Source: Desulfobacterales bacterium (GTDB lineage: Bacteria > Desulfobacterota > Desulfobacteria > Desulfobacterales > SURF-7). Taken from it: a DNA stretch of 64,000 bases. The notes beneath the pieces are model-generated. The model made no database searches and was not told the DNA's origin. It worked only from the letters and a program-made list of their open reading frames with translations. Positions 8,934 to 17,387 of the stretch are shown here, piece by piece (position 1 is the stretch's first letter; every line of letters begins with the position of its first letter). The translations under genes and the position numbers were made by a program. The DNA lies in contig JANQFQ010000076.1 in NCBI GenBank assembly GCA_028277765.1, positions 41,905-105,904 of the forward strand, in the 5' to 3' direction.

Positions 8934-8960
8934 TTTTTTTATACACTTCCAGAGGAACAC

Positions 8961-9542
8961 ATGAATTATTTGGCCCATCTATTTCTGGCAAAGAATACAG
9001 ACTATTCCAGGCTTGGAAATTTTCTCGGCGATTTTGTTAAGGGGCGTAGGGAAAAGCTTTTAGATACATATCACCCGGAAATTGTGGACGGTATCACCTC
9101 CCATCGGCAGGTAGATACTTATACAGATAGACATAACGCAGTTAAAGACGCGGTTGCCATACTGAAACCGAGTCAAGGTCTGTTTTCTGGCATTGTGGTG
9201 GATGTTCTTTTTGATTATTTCCTGTCAAATCATTGGGAAACGTTTTCAGATATTGACAGACGACGGTTTATTGATGACTGCTATCGGTCATTAAGTGTGC
9301 CATTACCTGATCTTCCCGCGAGCTTTAATAGATTTCTCCCGATCCTGAAAGATTATGATATTTTAGATTCTTATCGTTCTTTTGATGGTATTGACCACGC
9401 ATTTTACCGAATTGATCTTCGGTGCAGAAGAGAAACAAACCTTAGTGAAGCAGTGTCAGACATAAAAAGGCATTATAACGACCTGGAAACACAGTTCCTT
9501 AGTTTTTTTTCGGATATTTGCGGATTTTGTAATAAAGCATGA
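8961..9542 (+). CDS. Acyl carrier protein phosphodiesterase (AcpH) family protein
   Basis: 193 aa, the usual size. MNYLAHLFLA, GNFLGDFVKG and GITSHRQVDTYTDRH are the diagnostic motifs of AcpH, an HD-like metal-dependent hydrolase that removes 4'-phosphopantetheine from holo-ACP. His and Asp residues of HRQVDTYTDRH are candidate metal ligands. The start follows the ribosome site CCAGAGGAACAC. The gene stands alone between a MITE-like element and the 3D-domain lipoprotein gene. Many members of the family are annotated by similarity only, so activity on ACP is likely but not certain. Confidence 0.85.
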   Translation: MNYLAHLFLAKNTDYSRLGNFLGDFVKGRREKLLDTYHPEIVDGITSHRQVDTYTDRHNAVKDAVAILKPSQGLFSGIVVDVLFDYFLSNHWETFSDIDRRRFIDDCYRSLSVPLPDLPASFNRFLPILKDYDILDSYRSFDGIDHAFYRIDLRCRRETNLSEAVSDIKRHYNDLETQFLSFFSDICGFCNKA

Positions 9543-9659
9543 AAACAGGACAGTGCCAACAATTCTTGACGATATATTCTTTTTGAGATTAAATAGAGAA
9601 AAATTTAATCTGGATAAATATTCCGGGATGGGTGCTGGAAAAGCGGTTCATGTAACTAT

Positions 9660-10190
9660 ATGAAGAAGATAATACTATTTTCAATTCTTATCTGTTTTGT
9701 AATGACAATAGGGTGCGCCAGGCCCAGAGTTTCAAAAACCATGGAGGTAACCGGTTACTGTGGGTGCGGGGATTGCTGCGGATGGGAAAGGGGGAGCTGG
9801 AAATATCTAAAGCTGAATTTCTGGAACCGTTATGTAAAGGCAGGCAAAAATAAAGGGAAACATTACTCTGGCCGTACCGCGAGCGGTACAAAACCGCATG
9901 AACCTTATCCCGGTCTTTTTTCAAAGGACAGCATCAAGCATCCATGGATGATACCGATACGGATTGTCTTATTTCCCTGGTTGTTTCTACCAAGAGACGG
10001 CACTTTAGCGGCTGACACAAAATACTATCCATTTGGTACCAGGATTTATATCCCTGGCTATGGGTATGGGGTTGTGGAGGATCGCGGTTCTGCCATAAAG
10101 GGGGCAAGCCGGCTGGATGCTTATTATAATTCGCATAAAGAAGCGCTGAAGTGGGGGAGAAGAAAGGTCTATTGCCGAATTGAGAGATAA
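9660..10190 (+). CDS. 3D-domain lipoprotein (MltA/Rpf-like fold)
   Basis: 176 aa. Type II signal with lipobox MTIGC (Cys19). The C-terminal half has the 3D motif: GTLAADTKYYPFGTRIYIPG, then VVEDRGSAIKG and RLDAYYNSHKEAL, with the three Asp residues (AADT, VEDRG, RLDAY) that define this double-psi barrel family, found in lytic transglycosylase MltA and resuscitation factors. The N-terminal CGCGDCCGW also matches family members that begin VTGYCGC. Predicted envelope-bound peptidoglycan-active protein, but these small 3D proteins lack a proven activity. The TPR lipoprotein follows after 70 bases. Confidence 0.85.
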   Translation: MKKIILFSILICFVMTIGCARPRVSKTMEVTGYCGCGDCCGWERGSWKYLKLNFWNRYVKAGKNKGKHYSGRTASGTKPHEPYPGLFSKDSIKHPWMIPIRIVLFPWLFLPRDGTLAADTKYYPFGTRIYIPGYGYGVVEDRGSAIKGASRLDAYYNSHKEALKWGRRKVYCRIER

Positions 10191-10260
10191 CCGTGTTTTG
10201 ACTTTCATACGGTACAAGTATAATCTGGATTTTATAATAGTTCAAAACAGGACCACAACA

Positions 10261-11193
10261 ATGAGACAGATCACTATTCTATTTATACTTATGTATACTG
10301 CTTTTATCTGCTCATGCGGAGGTAGCAGCGGTCAGCGGCAGGGCCCCAGGCACCTCCAGGCCGGGATGAAGGAGATCCAGAAAGGAACTTTCTGGTATAA
10401 TAAAGGATGTTATGATCAAGCAATGGAGTATTTCTCAGCAGCTCACGAGATGTTTACAGCTTCAGATCAGATTAATGGCGTAGCCATCTGTATGAACAAT
10501 ATTGGCAATATCTACAGGGTGACAGGAGACATTGACAAAGCTGTCCTTTTTTTTGAAGAGGCGTATAATATTTATTCAAACATCAATGATGTAAAAGGGA
10601 CCATGCAGGCCCTGTCCAACAAGGCTGCTGTACTTATTGATGCAGGCCGCCTTAAAGATGCTGAAAAAATTCTGCAGCAGGTTGAAAATATTACAAAAAA
10701 TGCCAATTCAACCTTTCTTCCACTTCTGAATAACCAGGGGATATTGCTCACCAAGCAGAAAAAATTCAAACAGGCTGAGGAGATCTTAAATAAAGCACTT
10801 GGCAAAACCGTTGGGCATAATTATCATGAATACGCGTCAGTAAATTTTGCCATGGGGAGCCTTATGCTTGAAACCGGCAGAAATGAAAGCGCAGTCAGTT
10901 TTTTTAAAAAAGCATTAAAAGCAGACCGGCATGCAGGATTTTATCAGGGCATAGCTGAAGGACTTGCTGCGATCGGTTCAGCAAAAGTTAATATGGGCAG
11001 TTATAAAGAAGCGGCTGATTATTTTAAACGGAGCATAAAAATTTATGCCCTTACTGGAAGCAAGGGACGGGTTGAAGAGGTTTTAAAGCAGCTGGAAGAA
11101 GCCGCGGAAAAGTCGGATATGGACATAACCGTTACAAAACATTTTGCGGACGCTTGGATGGATGGGAAAACTATTGCTGGACCATGCAATTGA
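10261..11193 (+). CDS. TPR-repeat lipoprotein
   Basis: 310 aa from ATG 10261. This start is chosen over an upstream in-frame ATG at 10180 because it gives a clean lipoprotein signal, MRQITILFILMYTAFICSCG, with Cys19 as the lipidated residue; the longer form overlaps the previous gene. Residues about 35-290 form at least six TPR units (ICMNNIGNIYRVTGDIDKAV, LSNKAAVLIDAGRLKDAEKI, LLNNQGILLTKQKKFKQAEE, GSLMLETGRNESAVSFFKKA). TPRs bind partner proteins; the lipid anchor places it at the envelope, perhaps with the neighbouring 3D-domain lipoprotein. Partner unknown. Confidence 0.85.
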   Translation: MRQITILFILMYTAFICSCGGSSGQRQGPRHLQAGMKEIQKGTFWYNKGCYDQAMEYFSAAHEMFTASDQINGVAICMNNIGNIYRVTGDIDKAVLFFEEAYNIYSNINDVKGTMQALSNKAAVLIDAGRLKDAEKILQQVENITKNANSTFLPLLNNQGILLTKQKKFKQAEEILNKALGKTVGHNYHEYASVNFAMGSLMLETGRNESAVSFFKKALKADRHAGFYQGIAEGLAAIGSAKVNMGSYKEAADYFKRSIKIYALTGSKGRVEEVLKQLEEAAEKSDMDITVTKHFADAWMDGKTIAGPCN

Positions 11194-11334
11194 CACAAAC
11201 CTGGCTGGGTATAATTTTTTTTGCAGTAGCCGCTGAATCGATTTTTTCGAAATTCCTATGTTGAATTTTTATGCAACGTTAGGGTTAATCGAACTGATTG
11301 GTTCCGTGAAAAATCAATAAAGGAGATTTTAAAA

Positions 11335-11847
11335 ATGACATCACCAGAAAATTTAACAAAAGAAGAACTTGCCGCGCGTCTGGAAGAACTTGTTGATGAG
11401 TTTCCTGTAAACCAGCAGCTGCTATTGCTGAAGCATCTGATAAGGGGGAAGGTACAGGAATATCTTATAGAATTGATAAAAGGGCTTGCCGATGATAGAC
11501 AGATAACACTTTTAAAACAACTGGAGACCATAAGGGCTGAGCTGGGCAGAAAAAGTGTCAGGAAAGAATGCCAGTTTCGTGTGGATTATGAGACACAGGA
11601 CAGTAAGTTTAAAGATTATATCCAAGATTTAAGTACCAACGGTGTATTTATTAAAACCGCTGAAACCCTTGATGTGGGCCAGGAAGTAACCATGACATTA
11701 ACCCTGCCGGGCGCTGAGGAAGAGGTGAAAATCACAGGTGTGGTTGTCAGGAGTGAGCCTGATGGGTATGGTGTAAAATTCATAAACATGAATCCAGAGG
11801 GTGAGGACATTATTGAATCCTGCCTGCAGGATCTAAATGAAACCTGA
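11335..11847 (+). CDS. PilZ-domain protein
   Basis: 170 aa, preceded by a good AAGGAG site. The N-terminal 70 residues are helical (LAARLEELVDEFPVNQQLLL). Residues about 78-168 are a PilZ domain: the arginine-containing start (RKECQFRV), then DLSTNGVFIKT, the D/NxSxxG c-di-GMP-binding motif, and VVVRSEPDGYGVKFIN. The first motif is a variant of RxxxR, so c-di-GMP binding is likely but not assured. Cytoplasmic. No flagellar or pilus gene is adjacent, so the output is unknown. Confidence 0.85.
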   Translation: MTSPENLTKEELAARLEELVDEFPVNQQLLLLKHLIRGKVQEYLIELIKGLADDRQITLLKQLETIRAELGRKSVRKECQFRVDYETQDSKFKDYIQDLSTNGVFIKTAETLDVGQEVTMTLTLPGAEEEVKITGVVVRSEPDGYGVKFINMNPEGEDIIESCLQDLNET

Positions 11848-11901
11848 TCTTGCCATGATTATTCTTTAAAATTCAACCAACCAACTAGCCCTAATAGTGT
11901 C

Positions 11902-11930
11902 TTGACATCATCGTTGAATACCTGTATCCG
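11902..11930 (+). promoter_or_regulatory. Possible sigma70 promoter before the TraB-family gene
   Basis: TTGACA at 11902-11907, a 17-base spacer and TATCCG at 11925-11930. The -35 is consensus but the -10 is poor, so this is tentative. Confidence 0.3.
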
Positions 11931-11968
11931 GTTCACACACCTTTTACATTGTGCAATGGGAAATAAAT

Positions 11969-13132
11969 ATGAATGATGAAAACAGCATGATACACCGCCT
12001 TGAATTTAGAGGTAAAGAGATTGTCCTTTTAGGCACCGCGCATGTTTCAAGGGAGAGTGTAGATCTGGTCGCTGAAGTGATCAATGATGAGAAACCGGAT
12101 ACGGTCTGTGTTGAACTGTGCGAATCCCGTTTCCAGGCCATCCAGCAGAAAAATCGCTGGAAAGAGATGGATATTATAAAAGTGATCCGGGAGAAGAAAG
12201 CTTTTCTTCTTCTATCAAACCTCCTCCTGGTCTCTTTTCAGAAAAGAATAGCTGATAAGTTTGATATCAAACCTGGGGAAGAGATGCTCAGCGCTATTGA
12301 AAACGCTGAAAAAATAGGGGCAGACATCCACCTGGCGGACAGGGAAATACGGATAACCATGGCAAGAACATGGCGGGTTATGGGGATGTGGGAAAAGATG
12401 AAACTGCTTTTCCAGCTCCTGCTGTCCACAGGTGATGTGGATGACATCACAAAAGAAGATATTGAAAAGATGAAACAGGAGGATGTGCTGGAAACACTCC
12501 TCTCCGAGGTTGGAAAGTCCCATCCGGTATTAAGAGAGATTTTGATTGATGAAAGGGATAAATACCTGGCTGAAAAAATAAGAACCGCGCCAGGTAGCAA
12601 AATCGTAGCGGCAGTAGGCGCTGGCCATGTCCCTGGTATAAAGAAAAACTGGAATAACGCTATTGATTTACAGGAACTTGAAATTCTTCCTCCTAAAAGC
12701 AGGCTCTCCTATGTTTTTAAGTGGGGGCTTCCAACCGCTATCCTGGTTCTTTTTGGTGTAGGTTTTTTTGGGGGGGGAAAAGAGACCGGTACGGACATGG
12801 TGGCTTGGTGGTTTCTTGTGAACGGAGTCCTGGCTGGCCTTGGGGCCATCATAGCTGTAGCGCATCCAATGACAATTATTTCCGCGATCCTTGCGGCGCC
12901 ATTGACGTCCATGAACCCAACCATTGCGGCGGGATGGGTTTCAGGTCTGGTGGAGGCATTTCTCAGGAAGCCAAAAGTAAAGGACTTTGAAAGCCTTCCT
13001 AACGATATCCTGTCCGTAAAAGGCTTCTGGCAGAACAAAGTGACCCGGATTCTTCTGGTGGTAGTTTTTACAAACCTGGGGAGTTCTGTGGGTACCTTTG
13101 TTGCGCTTCCACTAATGCTGAAGCTGCTGTGA
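11969..13132 (+). CDS. TraB/PrgY family membrane protein
   Basis: About 387 aa from ATG 11969, picked because GGGAA precedes it at a workable distance; ATG 11951 is the alternative. The N-terminal half has the TraB domain signature: IVLLGTAHVSRESVDLV, VCVELCESRF, HLADREIRITMART and VAAVGAGHVPGI, resembling the GxxH and GHxPG motifs of the Tiki/TraB/EreA-like superfamily, thought to be metalloprotease-related. The last 150 residues hold four or five membrane segments. PrgY/TraB proteins shut down peptide pheromones in enterococci; the role in other bacteria is unknown. The gene is alone, convergent with purN. Confidence 0.85.
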   Translation: MNDENSMIHRLEFRGKEIVLLGTAHVSRESVDLVAEVINDEKPDTVCVELCESRFQAIQQKNRWKEMDIIKVIREKKAFLLLSNLLLVSFQKRIADKFDIKPGEEMLSAIENAEKIGADIHLADREIRITMARTWRVMGMWEKMKLLFQLLLSTGDVDDITKEDIEKMKQEDVLETLLSEVGKSHPVLREILIDERDKYLAEKIRTAPGSKIVAAVGAGHVPGIKKNWNNAIDLQELEILPPKSRLSYVFKWGLPTAILVLFGVGFFGGGKETGTDMVAWWFLVNGVLAGLGAIIAVAHPMTIISAILAAPLTSMNPTIAAGWVSGLVEAFLRKPKVKDFESLPNDILSVKGFWQNKVTRILLVVVFTNLGSSVGTFVALPLMLKLL

Positions 13133-13150
13133 TGTATATAAAGAACAAAG

Positions 13151-13942
13151 CTATTTAATCTTTACGATCGCCCGCTGATACGTATTCCCATTATCAAGTG
13201 TAAACGTCTCTTTTACGGTTTCAAGTCGGCCTTCAGCAAAAAGCTGGATGCATGAAGGATAAAGCTCCCATTCTTTTTCCAATCCTTTTTTCTTTATGGA
13301 ATCAAGGGTATCATCAGGTTCTATGGGAAAGCACCTTTGTCCGATAATCGGCCCAGAATCCTCACCATAGTCAATAAAATGTACAGTACAGCCGCCGACT
13401 TTGCTTCCATACCTAAAGGTGTCGCCATAACCGTCAACACCTGGAAAGGAGGGGAGTATGGCAGGATGAATATTCATAATCCGTGGATTGTCAGGGTCTG
13501 TGTTAATACGATCAATAAAATAAGGTGTCATGTTCCTCATAAAACCTGCAAGCACAATAAGGTCATATGGATATGCTTTCATCTCTTTAAGGAGGCCGGC
13601 CTCTGCTGCAGTTCTTGTGATTAAAAAGGCCTTTATCTTTTCGGGGTCATATCCCTCTGGAAAGAAAGACTGTTTTGATATTGCCTCATCCAGGTCAAAG
13701 TCATCAGGCAAATCAATCTGATCAGGGTCCTTTTTGTAAGTTTTGATTATTGAAGAATAATCGACGACAAAAGACGGGATGTTGTTTTTTTCAGCTCTTT
13801 CCAGCCCCCGTGCGCCGGGCTTGTCACATCCCACAAACGCCATTTTCCCATCAATATTGCCATTTTCACATGAATCGATAATAGCCTGAAGATTTGTTCC
13901 GCCGCCTGATATAAATGCGCCTATATGGATTGTTTCGCCCAT
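13151..13942 (-). CDS. purN: Phosphoribosylglycinamide formyltransferase (purN), with an insertion
   Basis: 263 aa. PurN transfers a formyl group from 10-formyl-THF to GAR, step three of purine synthesis. Seen here: substrate loop FISGGGTNLQAIIDSC, LIVLAGFMRNMTPYF, and the catalytic triad regions IMNIHPAILPSFPG (Asn and His) and DYGEDSGPII (Asp). It is about 50 residues longer than E. coli PurN; most of the extra lies between about residues 65 and 112, an acidic stretch with DLPDDFDLDEAISKQ, before the folate-binding region. The ATG follows GGGAGGTAGTAC, an excellent ribosome site. Convergent with the TraB-family gene, 18 bases apart. Confidence 0.93.
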   Translation of the reverse strand: MGETIHIGAFISGGGTNLQAIIDSCENGNIDGKMAFVGCDKPGARGLERAEKNNIPSFVVDYSSIIKTYKKDPDQIDLPDDFDLDEAISKQSFFPEGYDPEKIKAFLITRTAAEAGLLKEMKAYPYDLIVLAGFMRNMTPYFIDRINTDPDNPRIMNIHPAILPSFPGVDGYGDTFRYGSKVGGCTVHFIDYGEDSGPIIGQRCFPIEPDDTLDSIKKKGLEKEWELYPSCIQLFAEGRLETVKETFTLDNGNTYQRAIVKIK

Positions 13943-14103
13943 GTACTACCTCCCTGTAAGTATTTTTGGTATAATTCTGACAGGTAGCAGAACCGGACGG
14001 TTAAGTCAATAATGTCTACTCCTGGATAACCACAAATGCAAAAGGCTTGACTTGAAGTCGGGAGTATTATTCATTTAAACTATAAAAAAAATGCGGGTTA
14101 TTC

Positions 14104-14775
14104 ATGAATATCTTCCGTTTTTGCAAAATTCTGTTTGTTTTATCTATATTGTTGTCAATTCCCGGATGCGCGGCAAAAGTATCAGGGCCTTATCAAGCGT
14201 CCAAAACCATGACTGCAAAAACAATTTTTGTTACAAGCCATGGCTGGCACACCGGGATCGTCATACCTGTGCAGCATATTTCAAAAAAAATATGGCCCGA
14301 AAGCCAGGAGTTTAAAAATTTTGATTATATTGAAGTGGGCTGGGGAGATGAGGGTTTTTACCGTGCCAAAAAGGTTACAGCCAGGATTACACTCAAGGCA
14401 ATATTATGGCCGACCAAAAGTGTATTACATGTTGTTGGTTTTAATGGCCCTGTGGAGGCTTATTTTTCTGAAAGCGGTATTGTTGCTATTAACCTTTCGG
14501 AAAAAGGATTCAATGAATTGTGTGGATATATCAGCGAGGTATATTATAAAGATCAAACAGGCAAACAGCTTTTTCTTGGTAAAGGGCTTTATGGTAAAAG
14601 CAGATTTTACAGAGCAAATGGAAAATACTATTTTCCAAAGACGTGCAATGTATGGACAGCAAAAGTGCTGCGGGTCGCAGGATGTCCCATTAAACCGGTT
14701 TTTGCTCAACGGGCGGCAAATGTGCTTTCACAGACAAAGAAATTCGGTGTTGTTGTCCAGGAAGCTAAAAAGTAA
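14104..14775 (+). CDS. DUF2459 (TIGR02117) family lipoprotein
   Basis: 223 aa. Signal with possible lipobox SIPGC (Cys22). Family landmarks: TSHGWHTGIVIP, VGWGDEGFYR, LHVVGFNGPVE, LYGKSRFYRANGKYYFPKTC and CNVWTAKVLRVAGCPI. The His of SHGWHTG and the Cys/Asn of TCNVWTA are the conserved polar residues, which suggests a papain/NlpC-like or related fold, but the family has no proven activity. It is sometimes found near urease genes, none of which is here. Divergent from purN; converges on the decayed epimerase. Confidence 0.85.
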   Translation: MNIFRFCKILFVLSILLSIPGCAAKVSGPYQASKTMTAKTIFVTSHGWHTGIVIPVQHISKKIWPESQEFKNFDYIEVGWGDEGFYRAKKVTARITLKAILWPTKSVLHVVGFNGPVEAYFSESGIVAINLSEKGFNELCGYISEVYYKDQTGKQLFLGKGLYGKSRFYRANGKYYFPKTCNVWTAKVLRVAGCPIKPVFAQRAANVLSQTKKFGVVVQEAKK

Positions 14776-14796
14776 ATTTTTCATATAATATTCAGA

Positions 14797-15507
14797 TTAA
14801 TTTGACGCGTATTTATTCATCCGGTCTTTTCTTCGTGCAAGTTCGCTTGTATATTGCATGCCAAGGGTATCAGCATGTTTTTCTACCCATTTGGTCAGCT
14901 TGGTATCCCCGGCTGCAGGGGAATCGACCTGCAGAGTTCCGGACATAAGCCCCTTGATCTCTTCTTTGGTCAGAACAACGTCTCCTGTAAATTTGCCGAC
15001 AATCCTGGCAACCAGAAGCCCCATAGAGGGAGAGATTGATATAATGGGCCTTTTCTTTCCGATAATATCACCGGTCTTTGCAACCAGCTGTCTGTATGTA
15101 AATGTCTCCGGCCCAATCGCATCAATGATAATATTTCCCCTTTGTTCACCCTGTTCAACAGCAAGCTTGGCCAGATCATCCACATAAATCGGCTGGATAC
15201 CATAGGTGCCGTCCCCAAACACACCGAAAACTGGAAATTTTCTTAGCATCCAGGCGATATTGTTGATCAGAATATCTTCTTTGCCGAAAAGGACCGCAGG
15301 ACGGAGAATGGCATACGACAGACCGGACTTTATCAGGGCGTCTTCAAGAACCGCCTTGCCATGGAAATATTCAAGGCCTGATTCTAAAGATGGGTTTGTT
15401 ATGCTGACATGGACGATCCGTTCTACTCCTGCCTTTTTTGCAGCGTCAAAAAGGGTCAGTGTATTTTTTACGGCATCAGCATGCTTAAATAGTTTATGAT
15501 TAAATCT
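14797..15507 (-). pseudogene. 5'-truncated NAD-dependent epimerase / NDUFA9-like SDR remnant
   Basis: Open frame from RFNHKLFKHADAV (15507) down to the stop at 14797. It reads as the C-terminal two thirds of an atypical SDR/NmrA-like protein: AAKKAGVERIVHVSITNPS, YFHGKAVLEDALIKSGLSYA, ILRPAVLFGKEDILINNIAW, PIYVDDLAKLAVEQ. The N-terminal Rossmann strand with GxxGxxG is absent. Upstream of 15507 the same frame passes without homology into the stop-codon end of a 106-aa membrane gene. No start codon with a ribosome site serves the full remnant; ATG 15249 could give a 150-aa fragment. Best read as a gene cut by deletion or recombination near 15507-15518. Confidence 0.7.
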
Positions 15508-15515
15508 TATACTCG

Positions 15516-15836
15516 TTATGCTACTATTGAAAATAAAAGTCCCAAAAAGATGATCAAAATTCCATATAGTTTTGCACGTTCTTGTGTCATAAACTGTATT
15601 TTTGATTCATCTAATTTATTTTTAAATATTATTGAAATGAATCCATAAATAATCCAAAAAGGGCCAATAAAGCTAAAACTACCAGAATGAGGTATTAACG
15701 ATACAGAGAAAAAAGATGCAACTAAAAGTAAAATAAATCCTAAAATCATATCATATTTGTTACTTTTCCATATACCACGGCCCCAGAAATAAAATGAAAA
15801 AATAAACGGAATCATTAAAGGGTTAATAAAATGCAT
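15516..15836 (-). CDS. Small membrane protein, unknown function
   Basis: 106 aa with three or four hydrophobic helices (about 5-17, 29-46, 53-70, 89-105) and a charged loop KNKLDESKIQFMTQERAK. Not recognised. The start lies five bases after the stop of the 90-aa membrane gene, so the two are likely co-translated. Its stop codon falls at the breakpoint of the decayed epimerase, so it may mark the end of an inserted or rearranged segment. Confidence 0.5.
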   Translation of the reverse strand: MHFINPLMIPFIFSFYFWGRGIWKSNKYDMILGFILLLVASFFSVSLIPHSGSFSFIGPFWIIYGFISIIFKNKLDESKIQFMTQERAKLYGILIIFLGLLFSIVA

Positions 15837-15841
15837 AGATT

Positions 15842-16114
15842 TTATCGCTCATATATCAAGAAATTAAGCAGGCGCTTGAAGGCTGCCAGGAAAATTGAGG
15901 AAATAAGGAGTATTGGAATAATTACAACAAAACTAAGGTATAATAGAAGATACAGCACACCACAGTACTGAGACCAGGCATTAAACGAGGCTGTTCCGGA
16001 AAGTACGGATGTATATTCCCGAAAACCGAGCATATGGGTGCACGTAAAAAGCACGGACAGGGTAATTGCGTAAAACACAAATCGTTTGCAGGATAATGCT
16101 TTTGAATTATTCAT
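15842..16114 (-). CDS. Small membrane protein coupled to the upstream barrel-like gene
   Basis: 90 aa with two or three membrane helices (about 13-28 and 52-80). The ATG overlaps the end of the preceding gene by eight bases, and the ribosome site GAGAGGAGG lies inside that gene, so translation is coupled. No family recognised. Confidence 0.6.
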   Translation of the reverse strand: MNNSKALSCKRFVFYAITLSVLFTCTHMLGFREYTSVLSGTASFNAWSQYCGVLYLLLYLSFVVIIPILLISSIFLAAFKRLLNFLIYER

Positions 16115-17321
16115 AATTATTCCTCCTCTCTACTTCATCCCAGAGCGGCCCCAGAACCATGGCATACAGCATTACAGCATCACCCACAGGATTGCTTGCC
16201 ATATATCGCAGCCCGCTGTCAGATTCAGACGGAAATCCGACGAAATTTAACGACGTGAATAAACGGATTAAAAATTGTGTGTCATTAAATGCAGCAGCAG
16301 AAATAAGGGCAAGGCCGCTGGCGCTGGCACTGGCACCGAGTACAGGTATCACCGGACCGGAATCAACATCTGGCGTGCCTTCAATTACCAGGGGCCATTC
16401 GCGTGAAAAACCAAAGCCCAGAAAAGACCTGGCCAAATGCTCATGCGCCCGTTTATATTGATCTTCGGCAAACGGTTTGTCGATGAGTTGAAGCATGTTG
16501 CATGTCATCCAGATGGTGGAACCTTCAGGGCCATATCCGCTGTCAGCCGGGGTACCGTCAATACTGTATGCTGAAATCAGTAGCCCGGTTTCAGGGTTAA
16601 CAAGCTTTTGTTTAGCTGTTTCAAGCCATTGTTGAATAAAAGCAGAATTGCCGTTATTATCTAAGACGTCAGCGATGTGGATAGCTGCCAGACTGACAGT
16701 GTTGCAGAACAGCCAGCATTCGTCTGGATAGCTTTCCGCATTTTGTATCGGGCTCTGGCGCATGCGGAATATCATTTTATCCACTCTTTCAGATAGTATG
16801 GGTATATATGCTGGTTTTTCTTCTATAAGACGTCGGGCGCAAATCATGAGAGCGATCTCACCGTCAATAAACTGACTTCCGGACGGCTGGATTACCCAGC
16901 CACCCCTCCTGCCATACCCCATCAAGAAATGTGTAAATCCGTTTTTCTTTTCAACAGCCAGGGTGTTGTCAATAATGGCGTCAATGATTTCACAAGACTT
17001 AACTTTAAACGCTGTGTCTCGTAAGGCCATATTTGCCAGGGCCAGGACAAAATATGTGCGGCTCATGAAATCCCATTCAGGATTCAGGTTTTGCATTTTT
17101 TCAAGTTCAATATTTCGGAGGGATTCATTGGCCCATATTTCAAGATGTTTTGCGGCAATCATGTGCGCTTTTTGGGGTATTTGATCGGGACTATAATAAT
17201 ACGAAAGTTTCGGTTTGAAGATAAAGTGAACACACGGAAGCCAGATTGCCGTGGCTGTAATCAGTACAATTGTTTTGATTAAAAGTGATTTAATGAATGC
17301 AGGAGGATTGAAATTGTACAT
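16107..17321 (-). CDS. Membrane-anchored alpha/alpha-barrel-like protein, perhaps linalool dehydratase/isomerase-like
   Basis: 404 aa. One N-terminal membrane segment (about 12-33), then a helical repeat domain of alpha/alpha toroid style with paired helices and conserved aromatics: DFMSRTYFVLALANMAL, THFLMGYGRRGG, GEIALMICARRLIE, YPDECWLFCNTVSLAA and GPEGSTIWMTCNMLQLI. The order YPDECWLFCN then helices then GPEGS resembles the linalool dehydratase/isomerase-like family, but I cannot verify this; a six-hairpin glycosidase-like fold is the alternative. It starts the three-gene set with the two small membrane genes, behind the YkuD operon and on the same strand, separated from it by 66 bases with a palindromic repeat. 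Confidence 0.55.
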   Translation of the reverse strand: MYNFNPPAFIKSLLIKTIVLITATAIWLPCVHFIFKPKLSYYYSPDQIPQKAHMIAAKHLEIWANESLRNIELEKMQNLNPEWDFMSRTYFVLALANMALRDTAFKVKSCEIIDAIIDNTLAVEKKNGFTHFLMGYGRRGGWVIQPSGSQFIDGEIALMICARRLIEEKPAYIPILSERVDKMIFRMRQSPIQNAESYPDECWLFCNTVSLAAIHIADVLDNNGNSAFIQQWLETAKQKLVNPETGLLISAYSIDGTPADSGYGPEGSTIWMTCNMLQLIDKPFAEDQYKRAHEHLARSFLGFGFSREWPLVIEGTPDVDSGPVIPVLGASASASGLALISAAAFNDTQFLIRLFTSLNFVGFPSESDSGLRYMASNPVGDAVMLYAMVLGPLWDEVERRNNYE

Positions 17322-17364
17322 TAGTTATTCTCCTTATACAGAATAAGATTTTCAGCCGGAGAAT

Positions 17365-17381
17365 GGTGGGCTGTGTCCACC
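17365..17381. repeat. Single palindrome GGTGGGCTGTGTCCACC
   Basis: One slightly altered arm of the GGTGGGC-family repeat, lying just after the stop of the YkuD gene. It can fold as a short hairpin and may separate the two minus-strand transcription units. Confidence 0.65.
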
Positions 17382-17387
17382 AATGTT

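Noticed and set aside
8735..9040. 82-codon frame across the MITE-like element
   Set aside because: It runs through the inverted repeats and out of frame into the AcpH-like gene, whose own start has a ribosome site.
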